DNA of 41,631 nucleotides from CAYLMM01 sp964384825 (GCA_964384825.1 CAYLMM010000020.1:1-41631); one strand, 5' to 3'. Shown: positions 31,422 through 39,528, counted from the stretch's first letter. The notes: generated by a model from the letters alone, not told the origin. Numbers and translations are program-made.

Positions 31422-31446
31422 CTGCATCGAATAAATATTGATGCAG
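31422..31446. other. Hairpin preceding the orphan terminator
   Basis: CTGCATC-N11-GATGCAG, a perfect 7-bp stem with an A+T-rich loop, 14 bp from the terminator stem. Together they could form the body of a short regulatory leader RNA on the minus strand. Confidence 0.6.
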
Positions 31447-31467
31447 ATCCCACCGATGATCTATGCA

Positions 31468-31473
31468 TATAAT
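31468..31473 (+). promoter_or_regulatory. -10 box of lipoprotein gene
   Basis: A perfect TATAAT, 45 bp before the lipoprotein ATG. No good -35 is present at 16-18 nt; TTGATG (31438-31443) is too far. An activator may be needed. Confidence 0.45.
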
Positions 31474-31517
31474 GGCCGAAAAGTGTTTCCTTTCTCCCTT
31501 ACCCGAGGAGAACCCGG

Positions 31518-32246
31518 ATGCGAAACCTACCCGTTGCCCTGTTCCTGATCCTCGCCTCCCTGGCGGCCCTGACGATCGGCTGCAGCGACGACGATCCGAC
31601 GTCGCCCGACCCCGGGCAGATGGCGCGGATAGGAATCATGCACGACGATTCGACCCACGTGGAGATGACGACCATCCTCGAGACGGCGGGCTACGACGTG
31701 ACCGACCTGGGCCACTACAAGGACCGCGCCGGCATCGACTTCAGCGACTTCGACCTGGTGTTCATGTTGACGGGATACGATTACGGATACGAGCTGCCGG
31801 ATACGGTTCAGCAGGGCCTGCTCGACTTCATGGACGCCGGCGGAACCCTGGTGACGACCGAGTGGCTGGGCTATTCCGAGAACAACGACCTGCTGACCGC
31901 CGTGCTGCCCCTGCTCTACGACGACGGCTATTGCGACAATGGCGGCAGCGAGTGCGTCGACACCCTGACCGTGGACGTGGACCACGCGCTGACCGAGGGC
32001 CTTGACGACGAGTTCACGACCCCGCCCGACTACACCTACAGCTTCATGGTCGTCAACGACGCCGCGACCTCGACCAACGTGACGGTCCTGCTGACAGGGG
32101 TCACCGCCGGCGCCGCGCTGGGAATCGGCGACTGGGGCCAGGGGCACACGATCCACTGGAACTCGGCCGGATGCTACGCCGGGCCCGACATCTGGGATGA
32201 GAACACGACCCGGATCCTGCTGAACATCGCGGACTTCGCGCGCTGA
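31518..32246 (+). CDS. Lipoprotein with class I amidotransferase/ThuA-like fold
   Basis: 242 aa, ATG 31518 with GAGGAG 7 nt upstream. A lipoprotein signal peptide ends in LTIGC (Cys at about 22), followed by an acidic, flexible SDDDPTSPDPG. The mature domain (about 35-240) reads IGIMHDDSTHVEMTTILETAGYDVTDLG, then DLVFMLTGYDYGYELPDTVQQGLLDFMDAGGTLVTTEWLGY, a Rossmann-like pattern of the GATase1/ThuA type. No catalytic Cys-His triad is apparent. It is the only plus-strand gene in the 19-41 kb part and has its own -10 box and terminator. Function unknown; the domain assignment is tentative. Confidence 0.85.
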   Translation: MRNLPVALFLILASLAALTIGCSDDDPTSPDPGQMARIGIMHDDSTHVEMTTILETAGYDVTDLGHYKDRAGIDFSDFDLVFMLTGYDYGYELPDTVQQGLLDFMDAGGTLVTTEWLGYSENNDLLTAVLPLLYDDGYCDNGGSECVDTLTVDVDHALTEGLDDEFTTPPDYTYSFMVVNDAATSTNVTVLLTGVTAGAALGIGDWGQGHTIHWNSAGCYAGPDIWDENTTRILLNIADFAR

Positions 32247-32265
32247 GATCCGGTTCGAACAGGCG

Positions 32266-32302
32266 AGGGGCGCGACTGCATCGGCGGTCGCGCCCCTTCC
32301 TT
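32266..32302 (+). terminator. Intrinsic terminator after lipoprotein gene
   Basis: AGGGGCGCGAC (32266-32276) pairs perfectly with GTCGCGCCCCT (32287-32297) around a 10-nt loop, followed by TCCTTT. Confidence 0.82.
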
Positions 32303-32337
32303 TGCGAATTCGGCCGGGGCGGGAATCCCGTCATCCG

Positions 32338-33756
32338 CTATTTCAGCAGCACCATCTTGACCGTCTCGGAGTACCCCGGCGCATCCATCCGGTAGAAGTA
32401 GACCCCGCTGGGCACCATCCGGCCCTGGTCGTTCCTGCCGTTCCAGTCCACCGACCCGGTGCCGGACGGCTGATAGCCGTCGACCAGGGTCTTGACCAGC
32501 CGGCCCGAAACGTCGTAGACGCGCAGCGCGACCGATCCGCCCCCGTTGGGCACGTCGAAGGAGATGGTCGTCTTGGGATTGAAGGGGTTCGGAACGTTCT
32601 GCCTGAGCTTGAACGCCGCGGGGAGCCTCTGGTCGTCCGCCGCGATGGCCCCGGGGCCGACCTCATCCGCGGGAAGCGGGATGGGACAATCGAAGGTCGG
32701 GTCCACGGCGCATCGGTAATAGGTCCGGAACGCCTCGGTCGGCTCGTCCAGGCCCGGGATGTTGATCATGATGTCGCCTTCGGTGTAGTAGTCCCGGGAG
32801 AAGTACACCTGCGTGCTCCGGTCGCGGAACTTGACGATCGACATGCCCGCGGCCGTGTAGGGAACGCCGCCGAACTGCCCGGCCATCGTCCAGGTCGCCG
32901 TGTAGACGCCGTCGACCAGGGCCTCGTCCTCGACCGTGGTGATCAGGTCCGGCGAATTGCCGAAGAGACGGCCGAGAAACTCCGTCATCGTCCCGATCCC
33001 GTAGATGTCGACGATCGGATCGTGGTATTCGATGTCGTCGGTGTAGTAGGGCAGCAGGGACGGCCAATTGCCCCCGTTGATCTCGATGAGCGCGCGCCCG
33101 ATCTCCAGGCGCTCCCGGCGAAGCTGGTGCCAGGGAATACGCCGGTTCTGCTTCTTCTCCAGAGCCAGGGAGTCTCCGGCCGGCTCGAACCCGGACGGGA
33201 TCGAGGCCGTCTCGTTCTCGAGGGGGCAGTCGAAGGTCGGATCCACGGCGCAGCGATAGAAGGTCCGGAAACCGATCGCGGCCTGGTCCAGGCCCGGGAT
33301 GTTGATCATGATGTCGTTCTCGCTGTAGTAGTCGCGCTGGTAGTACACCTGCCGGCTCAAGCGGCGGAACTTGATGATCGAGATGCCCTTGGCGGTGTAG
33401 GGAACGCCGTTGAACTGTCCGACCATCGTCCAGGAGGCCGAATACGTGCCCCCGATCAGCGTCTCGTCCTCGATCGTGGTGACCAGGTCCGGCGAGCTGC
33501 CGAACAGCCGGCCGAGGAACTGCGTCATCTGGTCGATGCCGTAGATGTCGACGATGGGGTCGTGGTACTCGATGTCGTCGGCGTAGTAAGGAACCACCGA
33601 CGGCCAATTCGCGGACTGCACCTCGATCAGCGCGCGTCCGATCTCCATCCGGTCCCGATGGAGCTTGCCCAGGCCGAGCCCCTGGGCGTCGGCCAGAACC
33701 GGCAGGATCATCAGAGCGCAGACCAGCAATACGGAGCTCGCTGTCAGCTTCTTCAT
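32338..33756 (-). CDS. Secreted tandem SnoaL/NTF2-like protein with sorting domain
   Basis: 472 aa from ATG 33756 (GGAGGGG 6 nt upstream), with a signal peptide (SSVLLVCALMILPVLADA). Two SnoaL/NTF2-like domains follow, at about 31-178 and 211-358. Each reads EIGRALIE, then W-P-S, PYY-DDIEYHDPIVDIYGI, LGRLFG-SPDL and VDPTFDCP. They align without gaps at an exact 180-residue offset and are about 70% identical by my eye count. The C-terminal sorting module (about 385-472) reads NPFNPKTTISFDVP to VKMVLLK. SnoaL-like proteins include isomerases, cyclases and non-enzymatic ligand binders; the substrate is unknown. The duplication suggests an intramolecular pseudo-dimer, since NTF2 folds usually dimerise. 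Confidence 0.9.
   Translation of the reverse strand: MKKLTASSVLLVCALMILPVLADAQGLGLGKLHRDRMEIGRALIEVQSANWPSVVPYYADDIEYHDPIVDIYGIDQMTQFLGRLFGSSPDLVTTIEDETLIGGTYSASWTMVGQFNGVPYTAKGISIIKFRRLSRQVYYQRDYYSENDIMINIPGLDQAAIGFRTFYRCAVDPTFDCPLENETASIPSGFEPAGDSLALEKKQNRRIPWHQLRRERLEIGRALIEINGGNWPSLLPYYTDDIEYHDPIVDIYGIGTMTEFLGRLFGNSPDLITTVEDEALVDGVYTATWTMAGQFGGVPYTAAGMSIVKFRDRSTQVYFSRDYYTEGDIMINIPGLDEPTEAFRTYYRCAVDPTFDCPIPLPADEVGPGAIAADDQRLPAAFKLRQNVPNPFNPKTTISFDVPNGGGSVALRVYDVSGRLVKTLVDGYQPSGTGSVDWNGRNDQGRMVPSGVYFYRMDAPGYSETVKMVLLK
32683..33666 (-). repeat. 540-bp-period tandem duplication in coding sequence
   Basis: Copy 1 is 33223-33666 and copy 2 is 32683-33126. The 180-codon period has no insertion or deletion between copies. 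Protein identity between copies is about 107 of 148 positions by hand count. Confidence 0.88.
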
Positions 33757-33798
33757 TATTCCCCTCCAGGAAGTTCCCCCCATGGTGATTGGAGAGGG

Positions 33799-33828
33799 AT
33801 TATAACATACTAAATTAGTCGGAATCAA
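33799..33828 (-). promoter_or_regulatory. Promoter of tandem SnoaL-like gene
   Basis: On the minus strand TTGATT (33828-33823), 18 nt, TATAAT (33804-33799), in an A+T-rich island 43 bp before the ATG. The hexamers are identical to those before the GH16 gene. Confidence 0.55.
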
Positions 33829-33912
33829 TGCCGCGGGCCGTGGACTTGTTCACGAGGCGATGCGCGCGGCGGTCCGTTGCAGACGTGATGACGATGCCGC
33901 CCGAATTAACGA

Positions 33913-33946
33913 CGAAAGAGGCCGCCCCCTCGCCGGAGCGGCCCCT
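33913..33946 (-). terminator. Intrinsic terminator after LVIVD-repeat gene
   Basis: On the minus strand AGGGGCCGC (33946-33938) pairs with GCGGCCTCT (33925-33917) through nine pairs including one G-U, followed by TTCGTCGTT. It lies 20 bp past the stop. Confidence 0.65.
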
Positions 33947-33966
33947 GGACTTCGGATCCCGAAACG

Positions 33967-36900
33967 CTACTTCACCAGCATCATCCTGCGGGTCTGAACG
34001 TCTCCGCCGGCATCCAGACGGTAGATGTAGGATCCCGCGGCCACGCGCCGGCCGGACGAGTCTCGGCCGTCCCAGCTCGTCTCGTGCCGGCCGCGATCCA
34101 GCGCCGCGCCGTCGAGCAGCCGCGCCACTTCCCGGCCGTTCAGATCGAAGATCCGCAAGGTCACTTCCGCCGCCCGCGGCAACGTGAACACAATCGTCGT
34201 GCGCGGGTTGAAGGGGTTGGGCGCGTTCTGCATCAGCGCGAAATTCACCGGCGGCGCTCCGCCCGCGTCGGTGACCCCCTCGGTTCCCGCGACGGGGCTC
34301 TCGTTCCCGGCGAAATCGACGGCCGAGATCTTGTAATACGCACCGAAGTCGCCGGCCGGATCGGTCCACGACGGAACCGTGGTCATGTGCAGCGGGTTCT
34401 GCGTGTCCACGACGAAGTCGGGCGTAAAGCCGCGGTAGATCTTGAAGTAGCGGAAATCCTCGGCATCGGATTCGAGCCATGCCAGCGTGTTGCCCGAGCC
34501 GGCGTAATCCACGGTCAGGCCCTGCGGAACGTTCGGCGCCAGGTTGTCCACCGACCAGCCGCTGTCCGGGGGCGACTCGAAGTTCACGGCAGGTTCCGCG
34601 GTGAGGGCCCGCACCAGGAAAGTGCTGCTGTAGGCGCCGCTCTCGATAGTCGAGTCGGCCAGGGTCGGCACCACCACCGCGTAATCAGCGTCGCCGCAGG
34701 CGGGCACCGACAGCAGATAGTGCCAGTCGCCGTCCAGCTCCGTAGCGTTCTCCATCGGCGGCGCCTGCAGGGCCGGATCGATTTGCCGGTAGATCGCGTA
34801 CTCGGTGACCGGATTCGGACTGTTGGCGAGGTCGTAACCGCTGGCCTTCCAGGCGATGCTGACCTGCCGCCCTTGATCGTTGGGCACGTCGGTGACCGTG
34901 TCGATGAAGGGGCAGTCGTATTCCCAGAACACATTCAAGTTCCACAGCGCGGGTTCGCCGTCGATCTCGTAGCCGCCGGTCTCGAGCACCGTCCTCCACA
35001 TCAGGTATTTCCCGGGCCACTCGAAGTAATGGAAGCTGTTATGAGTGAAGACCTCGTAGTGGTACCTGTCGGCGGTCAGGAAGATGTCCGTGGCCGGCCC
35101 GGAGTAGGAGCGGAGGAACTTGGCCCCGACGACCCGGTATCCGGTGTCGTTCAGCGGAATCGAATGCGCGCGGTTGGCGTCCAGGTCCAGGTGGCTTTCG
35201 TACATGTTGATCACGTACAGGCCGTCGGCGTTGCCGATGAACAGGTCGTCGGCTGCGATGTCCACGACGTAGCCGAAAAAATGGCTGTTGCTTCCGAGGA
35301 CCTTCAACCTCTCCGGATCAGTGATGTCCAGGAAGTAGAGGGCGTTGGCGCCCAGGGCATAGAGGCGGTCGCCGGAAATCGCCAGTTTCTGGAGCGAGTC
35401 CGTATCGCTGAGGACCGGATTGGACTCGATGTCCAAGTAGTTGTACGTGTCGTTCGGGTCGGACACATCGTAGGCGTTTACCAGCTGCTGGCCGCTCCCG
35501 TCGATATGGACTGTAGCGTATAGCATGTCGCCGTGCAGCGCCATGTCGGCTATCCAGTCTCCGCCCGAATTCTGCTTCAGCAGGACCGGCGACGAAGGAT
35601 CGGACACGTCGAAGGCGCTCATGAAGTGTCCGCCCACGAAGAGGATATCGCCGTGCAGCAGCACGTCGTGGGCCTCCTCCGCGGTAACGAGCGTTATCAG
35701 CGACGGCGCCGAGGCGTCGCCGACATCGATCAGCGAAAACCCGCTGGCCCCGTGCGCGACCGCCGCCAGATCTCCCTCGACGCACACGCCGTAATGGCCC
35801 GGGCCCGGATCGTACTCGCCCAGGTACGTGATGTTCTCCGGAGAACTCACGTCGAATATCCGCAATCCGTACCCCGAGGGCCCCCCCGTGTAGGCGCGGT
35901 TCCCCTGAACGGTCATGTCGTAAGCATACCCGCCGTAATAGTCCAGCAGCTGGGGATACCGGGGATCGCCGACGTCGAAGGCCTGCAACATACAGGAGGT
36001 CGAGGCTGCGAACGCGGTCGGACCGAGAACCTCGATCCCCCCCCTCTGGTTGGGTCCGGTGAAGCTGCCGACCACCGTCATGTCGATGGCGTCGCGAATC
36101 TTCAGGGTCCGCAGTCCGGCGGAACCGTCGGCCACGAAGCAGTACTCTCCCGCCGTTTGGGCGGCCCATGCCGAACCCGCCGTATTGAAGGAGTTCTTCA
36201 GGAAGGGAGCGGCCGGGTCCGAGACATCGATGATCTCCAGTCCCGAGCTCGACTCGCAGACGTAGGCGAAGCGCCCGTCCAGGAACACGTCCAGCGCCGG
36301 GCCGGCGGTGGCGAAGGTCGACAAGGCCGTGGGTTTGGCGGGATTGGCGAGGTCCAGGATCCACAGCCCGCCGCTGTCGCAGACCACGTAGGCCTTGCCG
36401 GCGGCGGCGACCAGGTCCCAGGCGTATCCCGACAGGGTCATCGTGTCGATATGGACCGGGTTGGCGGGATCTGCGATGTCGAAGATGCACAGTCCGCCGC
36501 CGCTGGCCGCCACGTAGCAGTAATGCCCGAAGATCTCGACGCCGTAGGCGTTGCCCGGAGTGCTGCGCGTGGCGACGACGGTCGGAACGTAGGGGTTGCC
36601 CACGTCGACAACCTGCAGGCCGCCGGAGCGGTCGGCGACGTAGGCGTAATTGCCGACGACCTCCACGTCGTAGGAATTGCCGGTCGTGAGCACGCCTCCG
36701 GCCACCAGGGGCCATGTCGGGTCGGTGACGTCGATCACCTGCAGGCCGTGATCGTTGTCGGCCACATAGGCGTAATCGCCGCGCAGAAACACTCCGTACG
36801 CGGACCCGGCCGTGTCCAGGGTGTAGATCAGCGAGGGCGAGACGGGGTCGGTGACGTCGATCAGGCGCAGCCCGGCCGTCCCGTCGGCCACGTAGGCCAC

Positions 36901-37140
36901 GTCGCCGGCCACCGCCAGATGGTACGCGGTACCTGTTCCACCGTAGCCGCCGACGTCTGTGATCTCGTACGGATTGAGGTGGAGGCAGCCCCCGGCGGTA
37001 TCCCAGAAGGCGGTCGTCGAGTCGAGATCACAGTAGGTCTGGGAGACGAAGCTGTCGTGCACGTAGGTCACGGGCACATCGGCCATAGCCGCGGACGAAA
37101 CGAGAACGACAACGGCGATCAGCGGCAGCAGGGTACGCAT
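33967..37140 (-). CDS. Secreted LVIVD-repeat propeller protein with sorting domain
   Basis: 1057 aa from ATG 37140 (AGGGGGG nearby), with a signal peptide (LLPLIAVVVLVSSAAMA). About 13 LVIVD-type repeats fill residues 60-650, with cores such as YAYVADGTAGLRLIDVTDP-like (VAYVADGTAGLRLIDV, YAYVADNDHGLQVIDV, RFAYVCESSSGLEIIDV). They predict one or two beta-propellers. From about residue 760 (VTDVPNDQGRQVSIAWKASGYD) the protein is related to the 24407-26836 product: PTLADST, PDSGWSVDNLAPNVPQGLT, FN3-like domain. The sorting module (about 970-1057) reads NPFNPRTTIVFTLPRA to RRMMLVK. Such LVIVD proteins are common at the surface of marine bacteria; the function is unknown, and binding or scaffolding is plausible. 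Confidence 0.9.
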   Translation of the reverse strand: MRTLLPLIAVVVLVSSAAMADVPVTYVHDSFVSQTYCDLDSTTAFWDTAGGCLHLNPYEITDVGGYGGTGTAYHLAVAGDVAYVADGTAGLRLIDVTDPVSPSLIYTLDTAGSAYGVFLRGDYAYVADNDHGLQVIDVTDPTWPLVAGGVLTTGNSYDVEVVGNYAYVADRSGGLQVVDVGNPYVPTVVATRSTPGNAYGVEIFGHYCYVAASGGGLCIFDIADPANPVHIDTMTLSGYAWDLVAAAGKAYVVCDSGGLWILDLANPAKPTALSTFATAGPALDVFLDGRFAYVCESSSGLEIIDVSDPAAPFLKNSFNTAGSAWAAQTAGEYCFVADGSAGLRTLKIRDAIDMTVVGSFTGPNQRGGIEVLGPTAFAASTSCMLQAFDVGDPRYPQLLDYYGGYAYDMTVQGNRAYTGGPSGYGLRIFDVSSPENITYLGEYDPGPGHYGVCVEGDLAAVAHGASGFSLIDVGDASAPSLITLVTAEEAHDVLLHGDILFVGGHFMSAFDVSDPSSPVLLKQNSGGDWIADMALHGDMLYATVHIDGSGQQLVNAYDVSDPNDTYNYLDIESNPVLSDTDSLQKLAISGDRLYALGANALYFLDITDPERLKVLGSNSHFFGYVVDIAADDLFIGNADGLYVINMYESHLDLDANRAHSIPLNDTGYRVVGAKFLRSYSGPATDIFLTADRYHYEVFTHNSFHYFEWPGKYLMWRTVLETGGYEIDGEPALWNLNVFWEYDCPFIDTVTDVPNDQGRQVSIAWKASGYDLANSPNPVTEYAIYRQIDPALQAPPMENATELDGDWHYLLSVPACGDADYAVVVPTLADSTIESGAYSSTFLVRALTAEPAVNFESPPDSGWSVDNLAPNVPQGLTVDYAGSGNTLAWLESDAEDFRYFKIYRGFTPDFVVDTQNPLHMTTVPSWTDPAGDFGAYYKISAVDFAGNESPVAGTEGVTDAGGAPPVNFALMQNAPNPFNPRTTIVFTLPRAAEVTLRIFDLNGREVARLLDGAALDRGRHETSWDGRDSSGRRVAAGSYIYRLDAGGDVQTRRMMLVK

Positions 37141-37260
37141 GATTCCCCCCCTGGAGAACATTTCACTGCACAATCAGACGCGCAGCGGTCCTGAGGCTGA
37201 GGGCGAAATCACCAGGCGATCGCTGGCATATCAATCATACCACATCTCAAAAATGCGGAG

Positions 37261-37313
37261 GGAGAAAAAAGACCGAATCGGACTTGTAGCGCCGGCCGGA
37301 GCGAACGCGCTAC
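37261..37313 (-). terminator. Hairpins and T-run after endonuclease gene
   Basis: GTAGCGC (37286-37292) and GCGCTAC (37307-37313, overlapping the stop codon) can pair. A smaller CCG/CGG hairpin (37271-37283) follows and leads directly into TTTTTT on the minus strand. Confidence 0.5.
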
Positions 37314-38446
37314 TTCAGCAGCACGAGCTTCTCGGTATCGGTGTCCCGGCCGCTGACCATCCGGCAGAGATAGGCGCCGCTGGGCACGCGCCGTCCGGCA
37401 TCGTTCTCGCCGCGCCAGTCCAGGGTCAGATCCCCCGCCTCGCGCGACTCGTCCAGCAGGGTCCGCACCTTCCGCCCGTCCAGCGCGAAGATCTCGACCT
37501 TGACCGGCCCCGGGCGCTCCAGCCTCAGCTGGATCCGCGTGGCGGGATTGAAGGGATTCGGATAGACGGCCGTGATGCGGCAAGCGGCGCTGGGCGTCTC
37601 TTCGGGCACACCGGTGATGTAGCCCAGGAACACGCCCGAGACCCACTCGGGATGGTCGACGAAGGGATTCCGGTTGCCCTGGTAGGAGTAGACGGTGTCG
37701 TTGTGCCGCATCTCCTTGGCGTCGACCGGATCGGCTTCGTGCCACTCCAGAAGCGTGGTCAGCAGGCCCATGTAGGCGGGGCTGGAGGAGGTGGTCTGGA
37801 TCAGGTTCGCATCGTCGGTCAGCACCAGGTCGGGTTCGCCGCTCACGTCGCCTTCGTAGCGCACATCCATGTAGAACATGGCTCGCGCCACGTCGCCCTT
37901 GCGCCCCTCCCAGGTCTCCCAGTAGGTCCCGTTGTACCAGTTGGACCAGCCGGGATACGTGCCGCTGCCGCCGCCGACGCCGTCGTTCACGTCGGTGACC
38001 TTCTCGGTGCCGTAGGAGCCGACATCGGCGAATGGCTGGTTGCCGCGATAGCCGTTGTAGCTCACGTCGCACAGGAACAGATGGTGGCAGTCGGTGTAGG
38101 GCGTGCTGCCCGAGCTGGAGAAGCCGTAGCTGTTCGGCCACGAATGCTCGCGGTTGTAGGGCCCGGTGCCCCCGCCGAACTTGGTGATCACGCTGTTCTT
38201 GTAGAGATCCAGAATCGTGTTCGAGCCCACCGGGAACTCGTCGGCATCTTCCAGGATGTCCCAGGTGTCGGTGCTGGACGAGGTGTAGGGATACCGCGTG
38301 TGGTTGTCGATCAGATCGTGGAGCGAACCGCGCAGGGCGCCCGCATCGGTCGGATCCACCGATTCGTAATAGCCCGCCGGAGCGTCGGCGAAGGCCGCCG
38401 GGGCCAGCAGGATCAACAGGCAGAACGTCCAGTGGGCGAATTTCAT
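37310..38446 (-). CDS. Secreted endonuclease I (EndA/NucM type) with sorting domain
   Basis: 378 aa, ATG 38446 with GAGGGAG about 7 nt upstream and a signal peptide (FCLLILLAPAAFA). It is an endonuclease I family nuclease that cleaves DNA or RNA outside the cell. The beta-beta-alpha metal site reads NREHSWPNS (E100, H101), followed by DCHHLF (119-124) and YNGYRGNQPF (N131, R134, N136). GDVARAMFYMDVRYEG and RNPFVDHPEWV are further family hallmarks. A sorting module (about 292-378, NPFNPATRIQLRLERP to EKLVLLK) follows. It probably releases phosphate and nucleosides from environmental nucleic acids, and the DeoD enzyme encoded in this window could use such nucleosides. An A+T-rich dyad lies 40 bp upstream. 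Confidence 0.93.
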   Translation of the reverse strand: MKFAHWTFCLLILLAPAAFADAPAGYYESVDPTDAGALRGSLHDLIDNHTRYPYTSSSTDTWDILEDADEFPVGSNTILDLYKNSVITKFGGGTGPYNREHSWPNSYGFSSSGSTPYTDCHHLFLCDVSYNGYRGNQPFADVGSYGTEKVTDVNDGVGGGSGTYPGWSNWYNGTYWETWEGRKGDVARAMFYMDVRYEGDVSGEPDLVLTDDANLIQTTSSSPAYMGLLTTLLEWHEADPVDAKEMRHNDTVYSYQGNRNPFVDHPEWVSGVFLGYITGVPEETPSAACRITAVYPNPFNPATRIQLRLERPGPVKVEIFALDGRKVRTLLDESREAGDLTLDWRGENDAGRRVPSGAYLCRMVSGRDTDTEKLVLLK

Positions 38447-38481
38447 GGATGACTCCCTCTATGAAGCGGTCGACTCACGTG

Positions 38482-38501
38482 ATCATATCATAATTTATGA
38501 T
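38482..38501. promoter_or_regulatory. A+T-rich dyad before endonuclease gene
   Basis: ATCATAATTTATGAT (38487-38501) is a perfect 7-bp inverted repeat around one base. Two overlapping TATGAT -10-like hexamers on the minus strand (38487-38482 and 38492-38487) lie at its edge. It overlaps the stop of the metallo-beta-lactamase gene and precedes the endonuclease ATG by about 40 bp. It is a possible operator/promoter; no clear -35 is seen. Confidence 0.4.
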
Positions 38502-39445
38502 GTGAGGTCATTCACGCCAAGGACATCCGGACCTGTCACCTCGTGCCGACCGGCGGCGAAACGCTCTGCGTACCGCTCGTGCCAGTCGTCCGGCACCGGG
38601 CGGTCCCTGTAAAGCTGGGAGCGGCGGGCTTCCAGCATACAGCGCGGCACGTTCTGGTGGTCGGCGGCGCAGAGCACGCGGCGGCCCGTCGCTTCGGTCA
38701 GCTGCTCGAGCCAGCGCGGGCCGTCGTCGCTGCGCATCAGATGGTGGTCGAGGATCAGGCGGTCGACCGGCCGCGCCAGCCGCAGCGCGTTGTCCCAGGC
38801 CATCGCGCGTTCCTGCGCGCTCAGCCGGTCGAGATAGAGCGGCGGGCCGGCGGCCAGCACGACATCGGGTTCCCAGTCGAGAATCGTGTCGATCGCCGGG
38901 GCGTCCAGAAGCTGGATGTCCGAGGCGTGCACGAACACCAGGTCGCCCAGATCGACCCGCGTCATCATGACTTCGCCGGTCGGCGCGCCCGGCAACCCGT
39001 GCGCAACGGCGCATGAAAACGTCAGCGGGCCGTGGGCCTCGCCCGCGGCGACGCGCAACCTTTCGCCCAACCAACGGCCGAGATCCTCGAACCGCCCGCG
39101 CATGGTCGGCGACAGATCCTCGTCCGAGGCGCACCAGGCGCGCAGACCGTCGCGCATCGGCGGCATGTCCGACAGCGAGAGCTGGTACGGGTTCGCGTCG
39201 GCCAAGGGCACGTGGTCGCCGTGGAAGTGGCTGAACACCACGTCGGTCGCCTCGGCGAGTTCGTCGATGATGGCGCGGCGCACCTGCCGCCCCCTCGCCA
39301 CCTGCCGCGGATGGGGCAGCAGCCCGTGACGAACGTAGCCGAGCGCCACGCCGGGGTCGATGACGATGCGCCGGCCGCCCGCCTCGACGACGCAGCAGAG
39401 GCCGCGGGCGCCGAGCGATTCGGCGGAGAGGATGTCGATGCGCAT
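38495..39445 (-). CDS. UPF0282-type metallo-beta-lactamase-fold protein
   Basis: 316 aa from ATG 39445 with GGAG 8 nt upstream; an earlier in-frame start overlaps katG and is not plausible. The N-terminus MRIDILSAESLGARGLCCVVE, then RRIVIDPGVALGYVRHGLLPHP, is typical of the UPF0282 family, best known from archaea. The metal-binding motif is HFHGDH (H73, H75, D77, H78). Further candidate ligands lie in VFVHASDIQ and LILDHHLMRS. Reaction unknown; a hydrolase of phosphodiester or related bonds is possible. It starts 83 bp after the katG stop and may be co-transcribed with it, with a GC hairpin in between. Confidence 0.88.
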   Translation of the reverse strand: MRIDILSAESLGARGLCCVVEAGGRRIVIDPGVALGYVRHGLLPHPRQVARGRQVRRAIIDELAEATDVVFSHFHGDHVPLADANPYQLSLSDMPPMRDGLRAWCASDEDLSPTMRGRFEDLGRWLGERLRVAAGEAHGPLTFSCAVAHGLPGAPTGEVMMTRVDLGDLVFVHASDIQLLDAPAIDTILDWEPDVVLAAGPPLYLDRLSAQERAMAWDNALRLARPVDRLILDHHLMRSDDGPRWLEQLTEATGRRVLCAADHQNVPRCMLEARRSQLYRDRPVPDDWHERYAERFAAGRHEVTGPDVLGVNDLTS

Positions 39446-39487
39446 GCCGCCGCTCCAGGGGTAGGCTCCGTCCGGATCGCAATTCCC

Positions 39488-39518
39488 GTTCCCGGCGGCG
39501 ACGACCGCCGCCGGGAAC
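39488..39518 (-). terminator. 12-bp hairpin after katG
   Basis: GTTCCCGGCGGC (39488-39499) pairs perfectly with GCCGCCGGGAAC (39507-39518) around a 7-nt loop, just after the katG stop. No U-tract follows (GGGAATTGCG), so it may stabilise the katG 3' end or act as a partial terminator. Confidence 0.55.
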
Positions 39519-39528
39519 AGCTTACCCC

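Larger units (their letters stand above)
31205..31517. other. 313-bp divergent intergenic region
   Basis: Holds no convincing gene. It contains the leader of the radical SAM operon, a strong minus-strand intrinsic terminator (31378-31407), a second hairpin (31422-31446), a perfect -10 box on the plus strand (31468-31473) and the ribosome site GAGGAG (31505-31510) of the lipoprotein gene. Confidence 0.8.
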
